NCBI GenBank assembly: GCA_025210335.1
Contig: JAOARY010000046.1
Location: forward strand, 1-64,000
Reading direction: 5' to 3'
Origin: Peptostreptococcaceae bacterium
GTDB taxonomy: Bacteria; Bacillota; Clostridia; Peptostreptococcales; Peptostreptococcaceae
DNA length: 64,000 nt
Shown in pieces: positions 1 to 10,333 of this stretch (position 1 is the first letter of the stretch; each line of letters opens with the position of its first letter). Below the pieces are notes generated by a model, which had not been told where the DNA came from, searched no databases, and saw only the letters and a list, made by a program, of their open reading frames with translations. Made by a program: the position numbers and the translations under genes.

Positions 1-121
<121 letters not shown>

Positions 122-280
122 AAAGTTGATACTCAAGATAATACTAACGTTTATCTTTTACTTGGTTTAAAACGAATAATTCGTTTAATATATAAAAAGT
201 AACTTATGCTGTTTAGTTTTCAAAGTTCAAATGTTCATCAGCTGTTTGTTTTTTGTGACATCTCGCTGACGACAAGATTA

Positions 281-309
281 ATTATATAAAAAATAATATA
301 TAAAGTCAA
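281..309 (-). promoter_or_regulatory. rRNA operon promoter
   Basis: On the minus strand TTGACT (304-309) and TATAAT (281-286) are separated by 17 nucleotides, close to the ideal housekeeping promoter, with A/T tracts upstream that could act as an UP element. Transcription would start near 274 and give a leader of about 150 nucleotides before the 16S. No other gene lies between this promoter and the 16S. Confidence 0.8.
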
Positions 310-513
310 CAGTTTTTTTAAACTTTTTTAAATTTATAATAGATAAAGATAAATTTAAAAATTAACTACATTATATAGGTGAAAAATATAATATATATTT
401 TTTATATTTTTTAATAAAATATTTTAGCCTTAATAGCCTAAATTTCATAAACTAACTATGAAATATAAATAAATATAATATAAAAATCAAATACAAAACA
501 TAAAATTAAGCAT

Positions 514-546
514 AAAAAAAGCGTAAGACCAATTCTCACGCTTTTT
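514..546 (-). terminator. Terminator of the sigB operon
   Basis: A 13-bp stem with one mismatch (516-528 with 534-546, GCGT/ACGC core) directly follows the sigB stop codon; on the minus strand it is followed by a run of T. It separates the stress operon from the rRNA promoter. Confidence 0.85.
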
Positions 547-549
547 ATC

Positions 550-1335
550 TCATATAGTTTTTTCATATTCTTTTTTTAATTTAGATATTATCTTCTTTTC
601 GATTCTTGAAACTGTCATCTGAGATACACCTAATTCTTTTGCGATATTCATCTGAGTTTTACTATTAAAAAATCTATCTTTTATTATTTTTATTTCTATT
701 TCATTTAACTTAGACATTGCTCTACCTAAGAAATCATTGTTATCAATCATACTAAAATGCTTATCTTCTTGACCAACCAAATCTAATAATTGTATATCTT
801 TATCATCACCATCATTATCATAAGATAAGTCTAATGATTTTGGTTTATAAACATGAGATGCATCGATAGCTTCTAAAACTTCCTCTTCAGTACATTCTAG
901 ATGATCTGCTATATCTTTTATCTTAGGTATCCTTTGTAATTTTTGTTGCAATAAAACCTTTGTAGTATTAACTTTTTTAGATAATTCCTGTATTCTTCTT
1001 GGAACTCTTATAGCCCAACCCTTATCTCTAAAGTATTTTTTTATTTCACCAATTATTGTCGGAGTTGCAAAACTTGAAAATTCAAACCCCTTCGTGATAT
1101 CAAATCTTTCGATAGCATAAATTAACCCTAATGAAGCAACTTGAAATATATCATCGTATTCAATCCCTTTATTTAAGAATTTTTTTGACAATATCTCAAC
1201 TATATACATATTTCTTCTTATGAGTTCATTTCTAATATCGATATCTTTTTTCTCACTGTACAGTCTAAACAGTTCCTTATCATTAAACTCTGAAAAGGGG
1301 CTTTTTTCTTTTTTATAGTTTACCGCCTTCTCCAT
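550..1335 (-). CDS. sigB: RNA polymerase sigma factor, SigB/SigF family
   Basis: Alternative sigma-70 factor of the SigB/SigF/SigG group, about 261 residues, the family length. Region 2 is visible (YDDIFQVASLGLIYAIERFD, then FSSFATPTIIGEIKKYFRDK), region 3 follows (RVPRRIQEL), and region 4 ends the protein with a helix-turn-helix (MNIAKELGVSQMTVSRIEKK). I chose the ATG at 1335: GGGAG stands 8 nucleotides upstream, whereas the in-frame ATG at 1344 abuts it. It overlaps the 3' end of rsbW, so the two are translationally coupled. YtxH and DUF948 partners plus a sigma-B-type promoter favour general-stress sigma-B over the sporulation factor sigma-F. Confidence 0.93.
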   Translation of the reverse strand: MEKAVNYKKEKSPFSEFNDKELFRLYSEKKDIDIRNELIRRNMYIVEILSKKFLNKGIEYDDIFQVASLGLIYAIERFDITKGFEFSSFATPTIIGEIKKYFRDKGWAIRVPRRIQELSKKVNTTKVLLQQKLQRIPKIKDIADHLECTEEEVLEAIDASHVYKPKSLDLSYDNDGDDKDIQLLDLVGQEDKHFSMIDNNDFLGRAMSKLNEIEIKIIKDRFFNSKTQMNIAKELGVSQMTVSRIEKKIISKLKKEYEKTI

Positions 1336-1783
1336 CAATATCATCTCCCAAATATTTAATCATTCTCATTTCTGTTCCCTTCCCAGGTTTAGAATCAAAC
1401 TCAACTTCATCCATAAGACTCTTTATTATAAATATGCCAAGTCCTCCTTCTTCTTTTGGTTCCAGTAGATTAGGAGATTTTATATCTTCATGTATAAATC
1501 CTTTACCATCATCTTTTACTACAATACAAATCCTATCAATATCAAGTTCAAAATCAACTTCAAACTCTGTGTTTTTACTGTGTTTTATGGCATTTGTGCA
1601 TGCCTCTGCAACAGCTACCTTTATATCTTCTATATCATCTATATTAAAACCTATTCTATTTGCAATAGATGATACAGTAAGTCTAATTACACTAACAAAT
1701 TCAGGTTTACTTGGAATTTTCATTGATATTACATCAACTTCTCTGCTAATAGTGCTAACCTTGCCTAAATTAGAATCTATCAA
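1313..1783 (-). CDS. rsbW: Anti-sigma-B factor, serine kinase RsbW
   Basis: GHKL-fold serine kinase and anti-sigma factor that binds SigB and phosphorylates its antagonist RsbV. The ATP-binding motifs are present in order: N box (VAEACTNAIKHS), G1 (DDGKGF) and G2 (GGLGIFIIKSL). Its 156 residues match the family. It starts with TTG at 1783, 7 nucleotides after GGAGGG, which overlaps the end of rsbV; its 3' end overlaps sigB. The rsbV-rsbW-sigB order is the canonical partner-switching module. No phosphatase (RsbU/RsbP) gene is in the window, so the input signal cannot be read here. Confidence 0.93.
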   Translation of the reverse strand: MIDSNLGKVSTISREVDVISMKIPSKPEFVSVIRLTVSSIANRIGFNIDDIEDIKVAVAEACTNAIKHSKNTEFEVDFELDIDRICIVVKDDGKGFIHEDIKSPNLLEPKEEGGLGIFIIKSLMDEVEFDSKPGKGTEMRMIKYLGDDIDGEGGKL

Positions 1784-1786
1784 TTG

Positions 1787-2104
1787 TTATCCCTCCACTT
1801 TAAATATTTTATCAAGACCTGTTATATTAAATATCTTTCTAACATTAGATTTAGTGTTGTAAATATATATATCTTTGCTCTCTGTTTTTAATCTTTTTAG
1901 GGCACCTATTAAAACTCCTAAACCAGTAGAATCTATATAATTTAGCTTTTCCATATTAATTTTTACATTCTCTGGTCTTTCATTATACATTTCTACTAAT
2001 GATTCTTTTAAATCATTTGCAGTGTAAATATCTACTTCTCCATTCAATTGTAAGGACCATGAACTTTCTTGGTCTATATAATTTTTTTCAATACCTAAAG
2101 ACAT
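1787..2104 (-). CDS. rsbV: Anti-sigma factor antagonist RsbV (STAS domain)
   Basis: Single STAS-domain protein of 105 residues. The phosphorylatable serine lies in the characteristic context NYIDSTGLGVLIG, where RsbW phosphorylates it. When dephosphorylated it sequesters RsbW and frees SigB. It lies 16 bp downstream of the DUF948 gene and 3 bp before rsbW in the same operon, under the sigma-B promoter at 3021-3045, giving a positive autoregulatory loop. Confidence 0.93.
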   Translation of the reverse strand: MSLGIEKNYIDQESSWSLQLNGEVDIYTANDLKESLVEMYNERPENVKINMEKLNYIDSTGLGVLIGALKRLKTESKDIYIYNTKSNVRKIFNITGLDKIFKVEG

Positions 2105-2120
2105 ACAAAAACCCCCTATA

Positions 2121-2420
2121 TTAATCAGTTTCCTTACTTTTTTTTGATTTTTTTAATCTATCAAATTTTTTTACAGAATTTATTTTTCTTCCTATAAATA
2201 AAAGTGATGAAATCATTTCGACTATATCATTTGCTAAATCCAAAATATTAGAAATATTTTTAAGACTTTTATCCACTAAATCTAAATTATTATCCACAAC
2301 TCTATCTATTTTTCTTATTACACTATTAGCATTTTTTATAGAAAATGATATGTTGACACAAACTAAAAGAATCCCTATAGCTATTATAAAAACTCCAATT
2401 TCCCAAAATTGTACTTCCAT
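2121..2420 (-). CDS. DUF948 membrane protein (YtxG-like)
   Basis: Small protein of 99 residues with one N-terminal membrane helix (residues ~8-27, IGVFIIAIGILLVCVNISFS), then a predicted coiled coil (VIRKIDRVVDNNLDLVDKSL) and a basic C-terminus rich in Lys and Ser. This is the DUF948 layout, as in B. subtilis YtxG, which is encoded next to YtxH in a sigma-B-dependent operon. Here it stands inside the sigB operon. The molecular role is unknown; an envelope function during stress is inferred from context. The gene is preceded by an unusual structured segment (2430-2498). Confidence 0.75.
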   Translation of the reverse strand: MEVQFWEIGVFIIAIGILLVCVNISFSIKNANSVIRKIDRVVDNNLDLVDKSLKNISNILDLANDIVEMISSLLFIGRKINSVKKFDRLKKSKKSKETD

Positions 2421-2429
2421 ATTAAAGTT

Positions 2430-2498
2430 CTGCTACATACTTTGTATCCAGCTTAGCTTTTGCCATTCTGATTGATGTGATACTAATAAAAGTAGCAG
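2430..2498. repeat. Structured inverted-repeat segment within the sigB operon
   Basis: CTGCTAC (2430-2436) pairs with GTAGCAG (2492-2498), and the segment between them contains further nested pairing (ACTTT with AAAGT, GTATC with GATAC). It lies between ytxH and the DUF948 gene and has more G+C than its surroundings. On the minus strand a stop-free reading frame with a GGAGG upstream but no usual start codon ends just before the DUF948 ATG. It could be a regulatory hairpin or the scar of an insertion. Confidence 0.45.
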
Positions 2499-2535
2499 TT
2501 CCCTCCTTATTTAATATTCATCAATATCTATATGA

Positions 2536-2790
2536 TTATTCAAACTCTTTACTAATTATTATTTCTTTTTCTGGTTCAATTATACTTTTATCTCTTTTTA
2601 ATTTTTTTAAGAAATTTTTCATATTGCAATCATAATTCCCCTTTACAAAATTAAAATTATTATCTTTTGCATCATAAAAATTCGAGTTTAATCTTCTAAT
2701 AGTTTCTTTTCCACTTCTTGGTGCTATTAATAAACCAGCTATTACTCCTACTAATCCTCCTAAAAGAAAAAATAATCCTCCTTTTTTCAA
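2536..2790 (-). CDS. ytxH: YtxH-like stress protein
   Basis: Protein of 84 residues beginning MKKGGLFFLLGGLVGVIAGL and followed by LIAPRSGKETI, the signature of YtxH-domain proteins: a Gly-rich membrane segment followed by a basic cytoplasmic tail. YtxH proteins are general-stress proteins controlled by sigma-B in Bacillus. It is the first gene of the ytxH-DUF948-rsbV-rsbW-sigB operon. The 5' untranslated region from the predicted sigma-B promoter is about 220 nucleotides. Confidence 0.8.
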   Translation of the reverse strand: MKKGGLFFLLGGLVGVIAGLLIAPRSGKETIRRLNSNFYDAKDNNFNFVKGNYDCNMKNFLKKLKRDKSIIEPEKEIIISKEFE

Positions 2791-2993
2791 TTAAAACTCC
2801 TCCTTTTATAAAATTTTTAATATACTTCAATTAAAATTCTTGAATATAGATCATCCACAAATTACTTTATCAAAATTAATAGATTTAAAATAATATATTT
2901 CTAATTATACATTAAAGGATTTTAGAATTAAAGATTTTTAGGGCTTTTATCCCATGTTTTTCTATTAATTTTTTGTAAAAATTTTATAAAAAA

Positions 2994-3048
2994 AATGTTT
3001 AAAAAATTATATTTGGATATATACCCAAGATGTTATTTTTTAAACATT
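2994..3048 (-). terminator. gyrA terminator hairpin
   Basis: A 14-bp perfect stem (2994-3007 with 3035-3048) with further inner pairing is followed on the minus strand by eight T. It lies ~105 bp after the gyrA stop. One arm contains the -35 of the sigma-B promoter (3021-3045), so the end of the gyrA transcript and the start of the stress operon overlap. Confidence 0.7.
3021..3045 (-). promoter_or_regulatory. Sigma-B-type promoter of ytxH-DUF948-rsbVW-sigB
   Basis: On the minus strand GTTTAA (3040-3045) and GGGTAT (3021-3026) are separated by 13 nucleotides. This matches the sigma-B consensus known from Bacillus (GTTTAA, N12-15, GGGTAT) at every position. It implies autoregulation of sigB. 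Seen directly as a sequence match; function is inferred. Confidence 0.8.
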
Positions 3049-3091
3049 AAAATTATTTTTATTATTTAATTATAATTAAATAAAAATTTTA

Positions 3092-3140
3092 GACTTATCC
3101 ACATTATCCACAATATATAGACTTTTTTTGTGGATAAGTC
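3092..3140. promoter_or_regulatory. Cluster of three perfect DnaA boxes downstream of gyrA
   Basis: TTATCCACA occurs at 3095-3103 and 3104-3112, and its complement TGTGGATAA at 3129-3137. The first and last boxes are parts of a perfect 12-bp inverted repeat (GACTTATCCACA at 3092-3103, complement at 3129-3140). The cluster is ~9 kb from oriC, between gyrA and the stress operon, and could titrate DnaA or regulate a neighbour. Confidence 0.7.
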
Positions 3141-3153
3141 ATATATATAGTAT

Positions 3154-6100
3154 TTATTCTTCACCCATAATTTTTGCAATAGATACTATCTTTTGTTCAT
3201 CTTCATTTCTCATAAGTTTTACACCACTTGTAGCTCTTTTAAATGTTGATATTTGGTCAACTTCAATTCTTATTAAAGTACCTTCAGAATTTATAATCAT
3301 AAGTTCATCATCATCATTTACAATCTTAGCTCCCGAAACAGCTCCAGTCTTATCTGTAACTCTATATGTTATAAGACCTGTTCCACCTCTTTTTTGCGAT
3401 GTATATTCTTCTAATAAAGTTCTTTTTCCAAATCCATTTTCACTAACAATAAGCATTTTATCGCCTTCATCAGTTTTGTTCATTGCAACAACTTTATCAT
3501 TATTTTTTAATTTTATACCTTTAACACCCATAGCAGTTCTACCCATAGGTCTTACATCTTCTTCACAAAATCTAATAGACATACCGTTTTTAGTTACTAA
3601 GATTATTTCATCTTCACCAGTGGTTAAATTAACACCTATAAGTTCATCTTCTTCTCTTAAAGATATACCTATAAGTCCATTTCTATTTGATTTTCTGTAT
3701 TCTTCAAGCTTAGTCTTCTTAACTATACCTTCCTTAGTAGCTAAGATTAAGAATTTATCATCATCTTCACTACCTTTTACAGGAATTATAGCTCTTATAT
3801 ATTCATCTTTTTCAAGAGGAATTAAGTTAACTATAGCAGTACCTTTAGCTTGTCTTTTTCCTTCTGGAATTTCATATGCTTTTAATTTATATACTCTACC
3901 TCTGTTTGTAAAGAATACTAATTTAGCATGTGCTGTAGTATTTATAAGATGTTTAACAAAGTCATTTTCTCTTGTACTTAAAGCTGCAATTCCTTTTCCA
4001 CCTCTATTTTGAAGTTTATAAGTGCTTGAAGGAACTCTTTTTATATAACCAAAATGAGTAAGAGTAATAGAAACATCTTCATCTTCAATAAGATCTTCTA
4101 TATTTATTTCACTTGTATCTGGCTGAATATCTGTTTTTCTATCATCCTTATACTTTTCTCTAACAGATGTTAATTCATCTCTTATTATATTCTTTAAAAG
4201 CTCTTCATCTTCTAATATAGCTTTTAATCTTTGTATTTCAACTTTTAATTCTTCTAATTCACTTTCAATCTTTTCTTGTTCTAAGCCAGTCAGTTTTTGA
4301 AGTCTCATATCAAGAATTGCTTGAGCTTGTATTTCTGTTAAACTAAATTCATTTAATAATGCTTCTTTAGCTTCCTTTGTTCCTTTTGAATTTCTAATTG
4401 TTGAAATTACTTCATCTATTCTATCAAGAGCAATTTTTTGTCCAAGTAATATATGCTCTTTATCTTGAGCTTTTTTTAGTTCAAACTGAGTTCTTCTTGT
4501 TATAACTTGCTTTTGATGATTTAGATAATGTGATAATATTTGTTTTAGATTTAATACTTTAGGTTCTCCATTTACAAGAGCAATCATAATTATAGAATAA
4601 GTATCTTGTAATTGTGAATGTTTATAGATATTATTAACAACTATATCTGGATTTGCATCTCTTTTTAATTCAACAACTATTCTTATTCCTTTTCTATCAC
4701 TTTCATCTCTTAAATCTGTTATACCTTCAATTTTTTTATCTTTAACTAAATCAGCAATTTTTTCAATAAGTCTTGCCTTATTCACTTGATATGGGATGTC
4801 TGTAAATATTATTTGACTCTTTCCTTTTCCAATATCCTCAATTCTATGGTTTGCTCTTACCTTAACTTTCCCACGACCAGTTTTATAGGCTCTTTTTAAG
4901 TTATCAATACCCATAACAGTTGCACCTGTTGGGAAATCTGGTCCTTTTATAAATTCCATTAAATCTTCTATTTCACAGTCTTCATTATCTAAAAGATGTA
5001 TTGTTCCATCTATTATCTCATTTAGATTATGTGGTGGTATTGAAGTTGCCATACCAACAGCTATACCATTTGATCCATTTACTAATAAGTTTGGATATTT
5101 TGCAGGTAATACTGTAGGTTCTTTTAATCTACCATCATAGTTATCCACAAAATCCACAGTTTGTTTGTCTATATCTTTTAATAGTTCCATAGAAAGTTTT
5201 TGCATTTTTGCTTCAGTATAACGCATCGCAGCTGCATTATCTCCATCTATTGAACCGAAGTTACCATGGCCATTAACAAGAGTATATCTCATCGAAAAAT
5301 CTTGTGCTAATCTAACCATAGCATCGTAAACTGAACTATCCTTTTGTTATTAACATCAAGTTTTTTACCTTGATCTCTGGAGGTTTCCCTCATTTTCATC
5401 AATTGGTCAATTCCAATTCAGAATAGCATATCTTTTCAATTTGCTCCATATATTATTTCACATCCATATATGGATTGTTGAGGCCTCTTGGAGAGATTAT
5501 ATTCTGAAAAACAGTTTCACTCTCTATGCGTTGCGGCTGGCTATACTTTTAAATATAACCTTCACCTCGGATTAGGATAATCAAACCCTCCCCGTTTTTT
5601 TCCTCAATTTATACACGGCAATACAAGTTTTTTACTAGATTATATTTTCTATCAAGATGTGTTTGTCCAAAATAAATTTTATCTAAAATTTGAATAACCA
5701 AGTCCTTATTATTTATATCTATCTTTTTTATTTTTCCATGATTGTATATTCTTGATTTTTTTCCATAAAGAGAACACTCTTTTTTTAAATAATTTTCTAT
5801 ATAAATAAGAACATCTATTGATCCACAAACACCTATACGAAAACCCTTTTTACTAATCCAACCATCGCCATCCCATATTCCTCGAATATAATCTCTGGTT
5901 AAGTTTTGGTTTAGATTTAAATAAGGTTTTTCATTTAAACTTTTTCCTTGAAATAATCCACATTTAACTAAGTTATCCACAATATTTTTACTGCTTAATT
6001 CTATATAATATGTTTTCTTTGTTTTTACACCATTCAAATCAGTCTTTATATACCTATAATCAAGTTTTGCATAATCACAAAACTTAAATAAATGATTTTT

Positions 6101-6835
6101 ATCATCTTTACCTAACTTAATTCTCAAAAAATTCCTCTGAGTATTTAAGTAACCATCTGCAAGTATAAATCCTAACCAATATGAATCTTGTGATGTTTTT
6201 ATCTCTGAAAATAAATTTCTATCAAAATTAACATTGTATTTTCTATCTGATGATATTTTACACACAAGAAGTTTCTTTTTAAAAGTTTCTTGTTTATAAC
6301 CATATTTATTCTTTATATCAGAAAAGTTAATTTGCTCATTTTTATATAGCCTTATAGCTTCTAACTCTTTTTCATCTAATATATAATAATCATCATTATA
6401 GTAAAATAAATATTCTTCTTTAAAATTATAATTTTTATATTTTGATAGAGTATGTCTATCTATATTAAATAACTTAGCAGTATCTGTAATACTTTTATCT
6501 GGATTTTTTTTTATATAATTAATAGCATCTATTATATTTTTTTTTATCTTTTTCAAGAAAAACACCTCTTGATATAAAAAACTTTACAGTTTACCGTGTG
6601 GATGATACTTACCAAGAACGTCCCCGACAACCGTCGCTGACTTTCTATAACCTTTTTCTGGTACCAAACCAATTTCATGCATTGCATATAAAATCCTTCT
6701 GTGTACAGGCTTTAAACCTTCTCTAACATCTGGTAAAGCTCTACCTACTATAACACTCATGGCATAATCTATATACGATTTTTTCATTTCTGATTCTATT
6801 TCAATATTTTTTATACCTTTATTTTCTTCTAACAT
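3154..6835 (-). CDS. gyrA: DNA gyrase subunit A, interrupted by a group I intron
   Basis: Type II topoisomerase subunit that cleaves and religates DNA. The coding sequence is split: exon 1 is 6593-6835 (81 codons, ends HPHG) and exon 2 is 3154-5340 (starts [13 protein letters not shown]). Joined, they encode about 809 residues with an intact frame, the normal GyrA length. Catalytic Tyr ([18 protein letters not shown]...AMRYTE, the second RYT), the GyrA coiled coil and the C-terminal beta-pinwheel are all in exon 2. The quinolone-contact residues equal to E. coli Ser83 and Asp87 are wild type (DSSVYD). Without splicing the first exon would end at a TAA three codons past the junction, so a functional enzyme requires RNA splicing. 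It follows gyrB in the same orientation. Confidence 0.93.
5341..6592 (-). mobile_element. Group I intron (predicted) in gyrA carrying a homing endonuclease gene
   Basis: A 1252-nt insertion separates perfect gyrA exons. The 5' exon ends in T (CACGGT), the intron ends in G (AACAAAAG), and the joined exons restore GGT-GAT-AGT, exactly the group I rule (exon-terminal U, intron-terminal G). It is not an intein: the frame leaving exon 1 reads AAA CTG TAA. About 270 structured, relatively GC-rich non-coding nucleotides lie between the endonuclease stop and the 3' splice site (5341-5608), as expected for a ribozyme core; segments resembling P/Q elements lie at ~5555-5608. A short ACAC:GUGU pairing of exon with intron AGGTGTT is the best P1 candidate I see. 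Full folding was not possible by eye. Confidence 0.85.
5609..6556 (-). CDS. LAGLIDADG homing endonuclease of the gyrA intron
   Basis: Intron-encoded DNA endonuclease of about 315 residues with two LAGLIDADG motifs ([11 protein letters not shown] near residue 130-140 and [11 protein letters not shown] near 228-237), thus a single-chain enzyme. The acidic residues of both motifs (D and D) are kept, suggesting activity. Its N-terminal ~100 residues hold two helix-turn-helix-like segments ([39 protein letters not shown]), an uncommon addition. I place the start at TTG 6556, 6 nucleotides after AAGAGGTG; a GTG at 6565 lies inside that site. It is expected to cut intron-less gyrA at the Gly81-Asp82 site and drive homing. 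Confidence 0.88.
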   Translation of the reverse strand: MKKIKKNIIDAINYIKKNPDKSITDTAKLFNIDRHTLSKYKNYNFKEEYLFYYNDDYYILDEKELEAIRLYKNEQINFSDIKNKYGYKQETFKKKLLVCKISSDRKYNVNFDRNLFSEIKTSQDSYWLGFILADGYLNTQRNFLRIKLGKDDKNHLFKFCDYAKLDYRYIKTDLNGVKTKKTYYIELSSKNIVDNLVKCGLFQGKSLNEKPYLNLNQNLTRDYIRGIWDGDGWISKKGFRIGVCGSIDVLIYIENYLKKECSLYGKKSRIYNHGKIKKIDINNKDLVIQILDKIYFGQTHLDRKYNLVKNLYCRV

Positions 6836-6954
6836 AAGAGAATATACTCCTTTCGTATTTTGATTTCTAAGTATTTAATCCACAAACTTATACACAATTT
6901 TATGCACAATTGTGGATTAAATTTTATTTTTATAACAAAATCTAAAAATAAAAC

Positions 6955-8853
<1,899 letters not shown>

Positions 8854-8901
8854 TTAAAAAAACCTCCAATTCATATTTAAATTTAAAATAAAATATGAAA
8901 A

Positions 8902-9186
8902 TTATTTTTTACTTGTAACACATAAATCATCTATCTTATTAACTCTTTTTAATAGAGTAGAAGAGGAAATAGAAGTAAAATGAATTTTTTTCTTATCATT
9001 TTCAAACACAATAATTGCAGTCTTATGATTCTCATAAGACCCATCATGATAAACCAATTCATATTCATCTTTAACCCTTTTAAAAAAATTCTCATTCTCT
9101 TTTGAATCCTTTAAAGATTTTAAATCCAAAATCATAATTATATCTTTTTCATTCAAATACGCATTTTCACCAATGTGAAAAAACAT
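8902..9186 (-). CDS. remB: RemB/YaaB-like DUF370 protein
   Basis: Protein of 94 residues beginning MFFHIGENAYLNEKDIIMIL, which matches the start of the DUF370 family (YaaB/RemB of B. subtilis), and located where yaaB always is, between recF and gyrB. RemA/RemB proteins are regulators of matrix and osmoprotection genes in Bacillus; the role here is unproved. It lies 13 bp after recF. Confidence 0.8.
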   Translation of the reverse strand: MFFHIGENAYLNEKDIIMILDLKSLKDSKENENFFKRVKDEYELVYHDGSYENHKTAIIVFENDKKKIHFTSISSSTLLKRVNKIDDLCVTSKK

Positions 9187-9199
9187 ATAATCACACCCT

Positions 9200-10318
9200 T
9201 TAAATACTATGGCTATTTAAAATTTTCCCATCTTCAATATAAAAAACTTTACAAGATTTTTTATTAAAAATCTTTTCATGATTTCGTTCAGCACTCGTGA
9301 CAAATACTTGCACATCTTTAAGCTGATTTATAAGTAAACTTTGCCTTTTTTCATCTAATTCACTAAAAATATCATCTAAAAGAACAATGGGATATTCATT
9401 TTTTATGCTATTTATAAGTTCTATTTGGGATAATTTTATAGATATAGATGATGTTCTTTGTTGACCTTGTGAACCATATACTCTTGCATCAATACCATTA
9501 ATAAGAACTTTTAAATCATCCTTATGAGGTCCAATTTTTGTATTTTGTCTTCTTATATCAACATCCAAACTCTCTTTAAGTAGTTTTTTATATTCCTCTT
9601 TTATAAGATTGATATCTAAAATAGCTTTTTTAGATATAACTGATGAGTATAAAATATCTAAATTTTCTTTTGAATCTGTAAGACCCTTGTGAATCTCTTT
9701 AGATATTTTTGCAATTCTTTTAATAAATTCATCTCTTCTAAAAAATATATAAGAACCTAAATTGATAAGCTGTTCATCATAAACATTTAAAAGATTTGAA
9801 TCAAACTCCTTAAATTTAAGCAAATTATTTCTTTGAACTAAAATTTTATTATAAGAAGCTATGTAATTATAATATTTAGGATCAATTTGACTAAGTTCTT
9901 TATCAATAAAAGTTCTTCTTTCCTTAGGCCCTTCTTTAACAAGTCTTAAATCTTCAGGAGAAAAAATAACAACATTAATCTTACCAATCAAATTAGCTAT
10001 TTTATCTAATGACAATTTATTAATCTTTATTCCTTTAGAATTATTCTTACTGATAAGAAGTTCTATATCTAATAAATCATCATAATACTCTCTTTTTATA
10101 CGACCCATCAAAAAAGCCTTATCTGTATTAAATTTTATAAGTTCTTTATCTTTGTTTGTTCTAAACGATTTTCCAAAAGCAAAAGCATAAATTGCTTCAA
10201 TTAAATTAGTTTTTCCTTGTCCGTTTTTTCCTATCAAAATATTTAAATTTTTATGAAAATCTACATACAAATCATTATAATTTCTATAATTTAAAAGTCT
10301 TAAAGCTTGTATATGCAA
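9200..10318 (-). CDS. recF: DNA replication and repair protein RecF
   Basis: SMC-like ATPase that loads RecA at gaps. Walker A (GKNGQGKTNLIEAIY, residues ~33-47), the signature-like region (GSQGQQRTSSISIKL) and Walker B (PIVLLDDIFSELDEKR) are present; 372 residues is the usual length. It begins 15 bp after yaaA in the yaaA-recF-remB-gyrB-gyrA transcription unit, whose promoter carries a LexA-box-like site, in keeping with a repair role. Confidence 0.97.
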   Translation of the reverse strand: MHIQALRLLNYRNYNDLYVDFHKNLNILIGKNGQGKTNLIEAIYAFAFGKSFRTNKDKELIKFNTDKAFLMGRIKREYYDDLLDIELLISKNNSKGIKINKLSLDKIANLIGKINVVIFSPEDLRLVKEGPKERRTFIDKELSQIDPKYYNYIASYNKILVQRNNLLKFKEFDSNLLNVYDEQLINLGSYIFFRRDEFIKRIAKISKEIHKGLTDSKENLDILYSSVISKKAILDINLIKEEYKKLLKESLDVDIRRQNTKIGPHKDDLKVLINGIDARVYGSQGQQRTSSISIKLSQIELINSIKNEYPIVLLDDIFSELDEKRQSLLINQLKDVQVFVTSAERNHEKIFNKKSCKVFYIEDGKILNSHSI

Positions 10319-10333
10319 TATTAAGCACTCCTT

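Noticed and set aside
550-2104. spoIIA sporulation operon (SpoIIAA-SpoIIAB-SigF)
   Set aside because: The module has the same design, but the ytxH and DUF948 genes and the consensus sigma-B promoter favour the stress version.
3128-4012. Rightward 294-codon open frame opposite gyrA
   Set aside because: Composition is that of an antisense shadow (Ser/Leu/Ile/Pro-rich) and gyrA on the other strand is certain.
5341-6592. Intein in gyrA
   Set aside because: An intein must be in frame with both exons; here the frame leaving exon 1 meets TAA after two codons and the endonuclease has its own ribosome-binding site.
3154-6835. gyrA as a broken pseudogene
   Set aside because: The two coding parts join perfectly at the codon level and all key motifs and the normal length are preserved; gyrA is essential.
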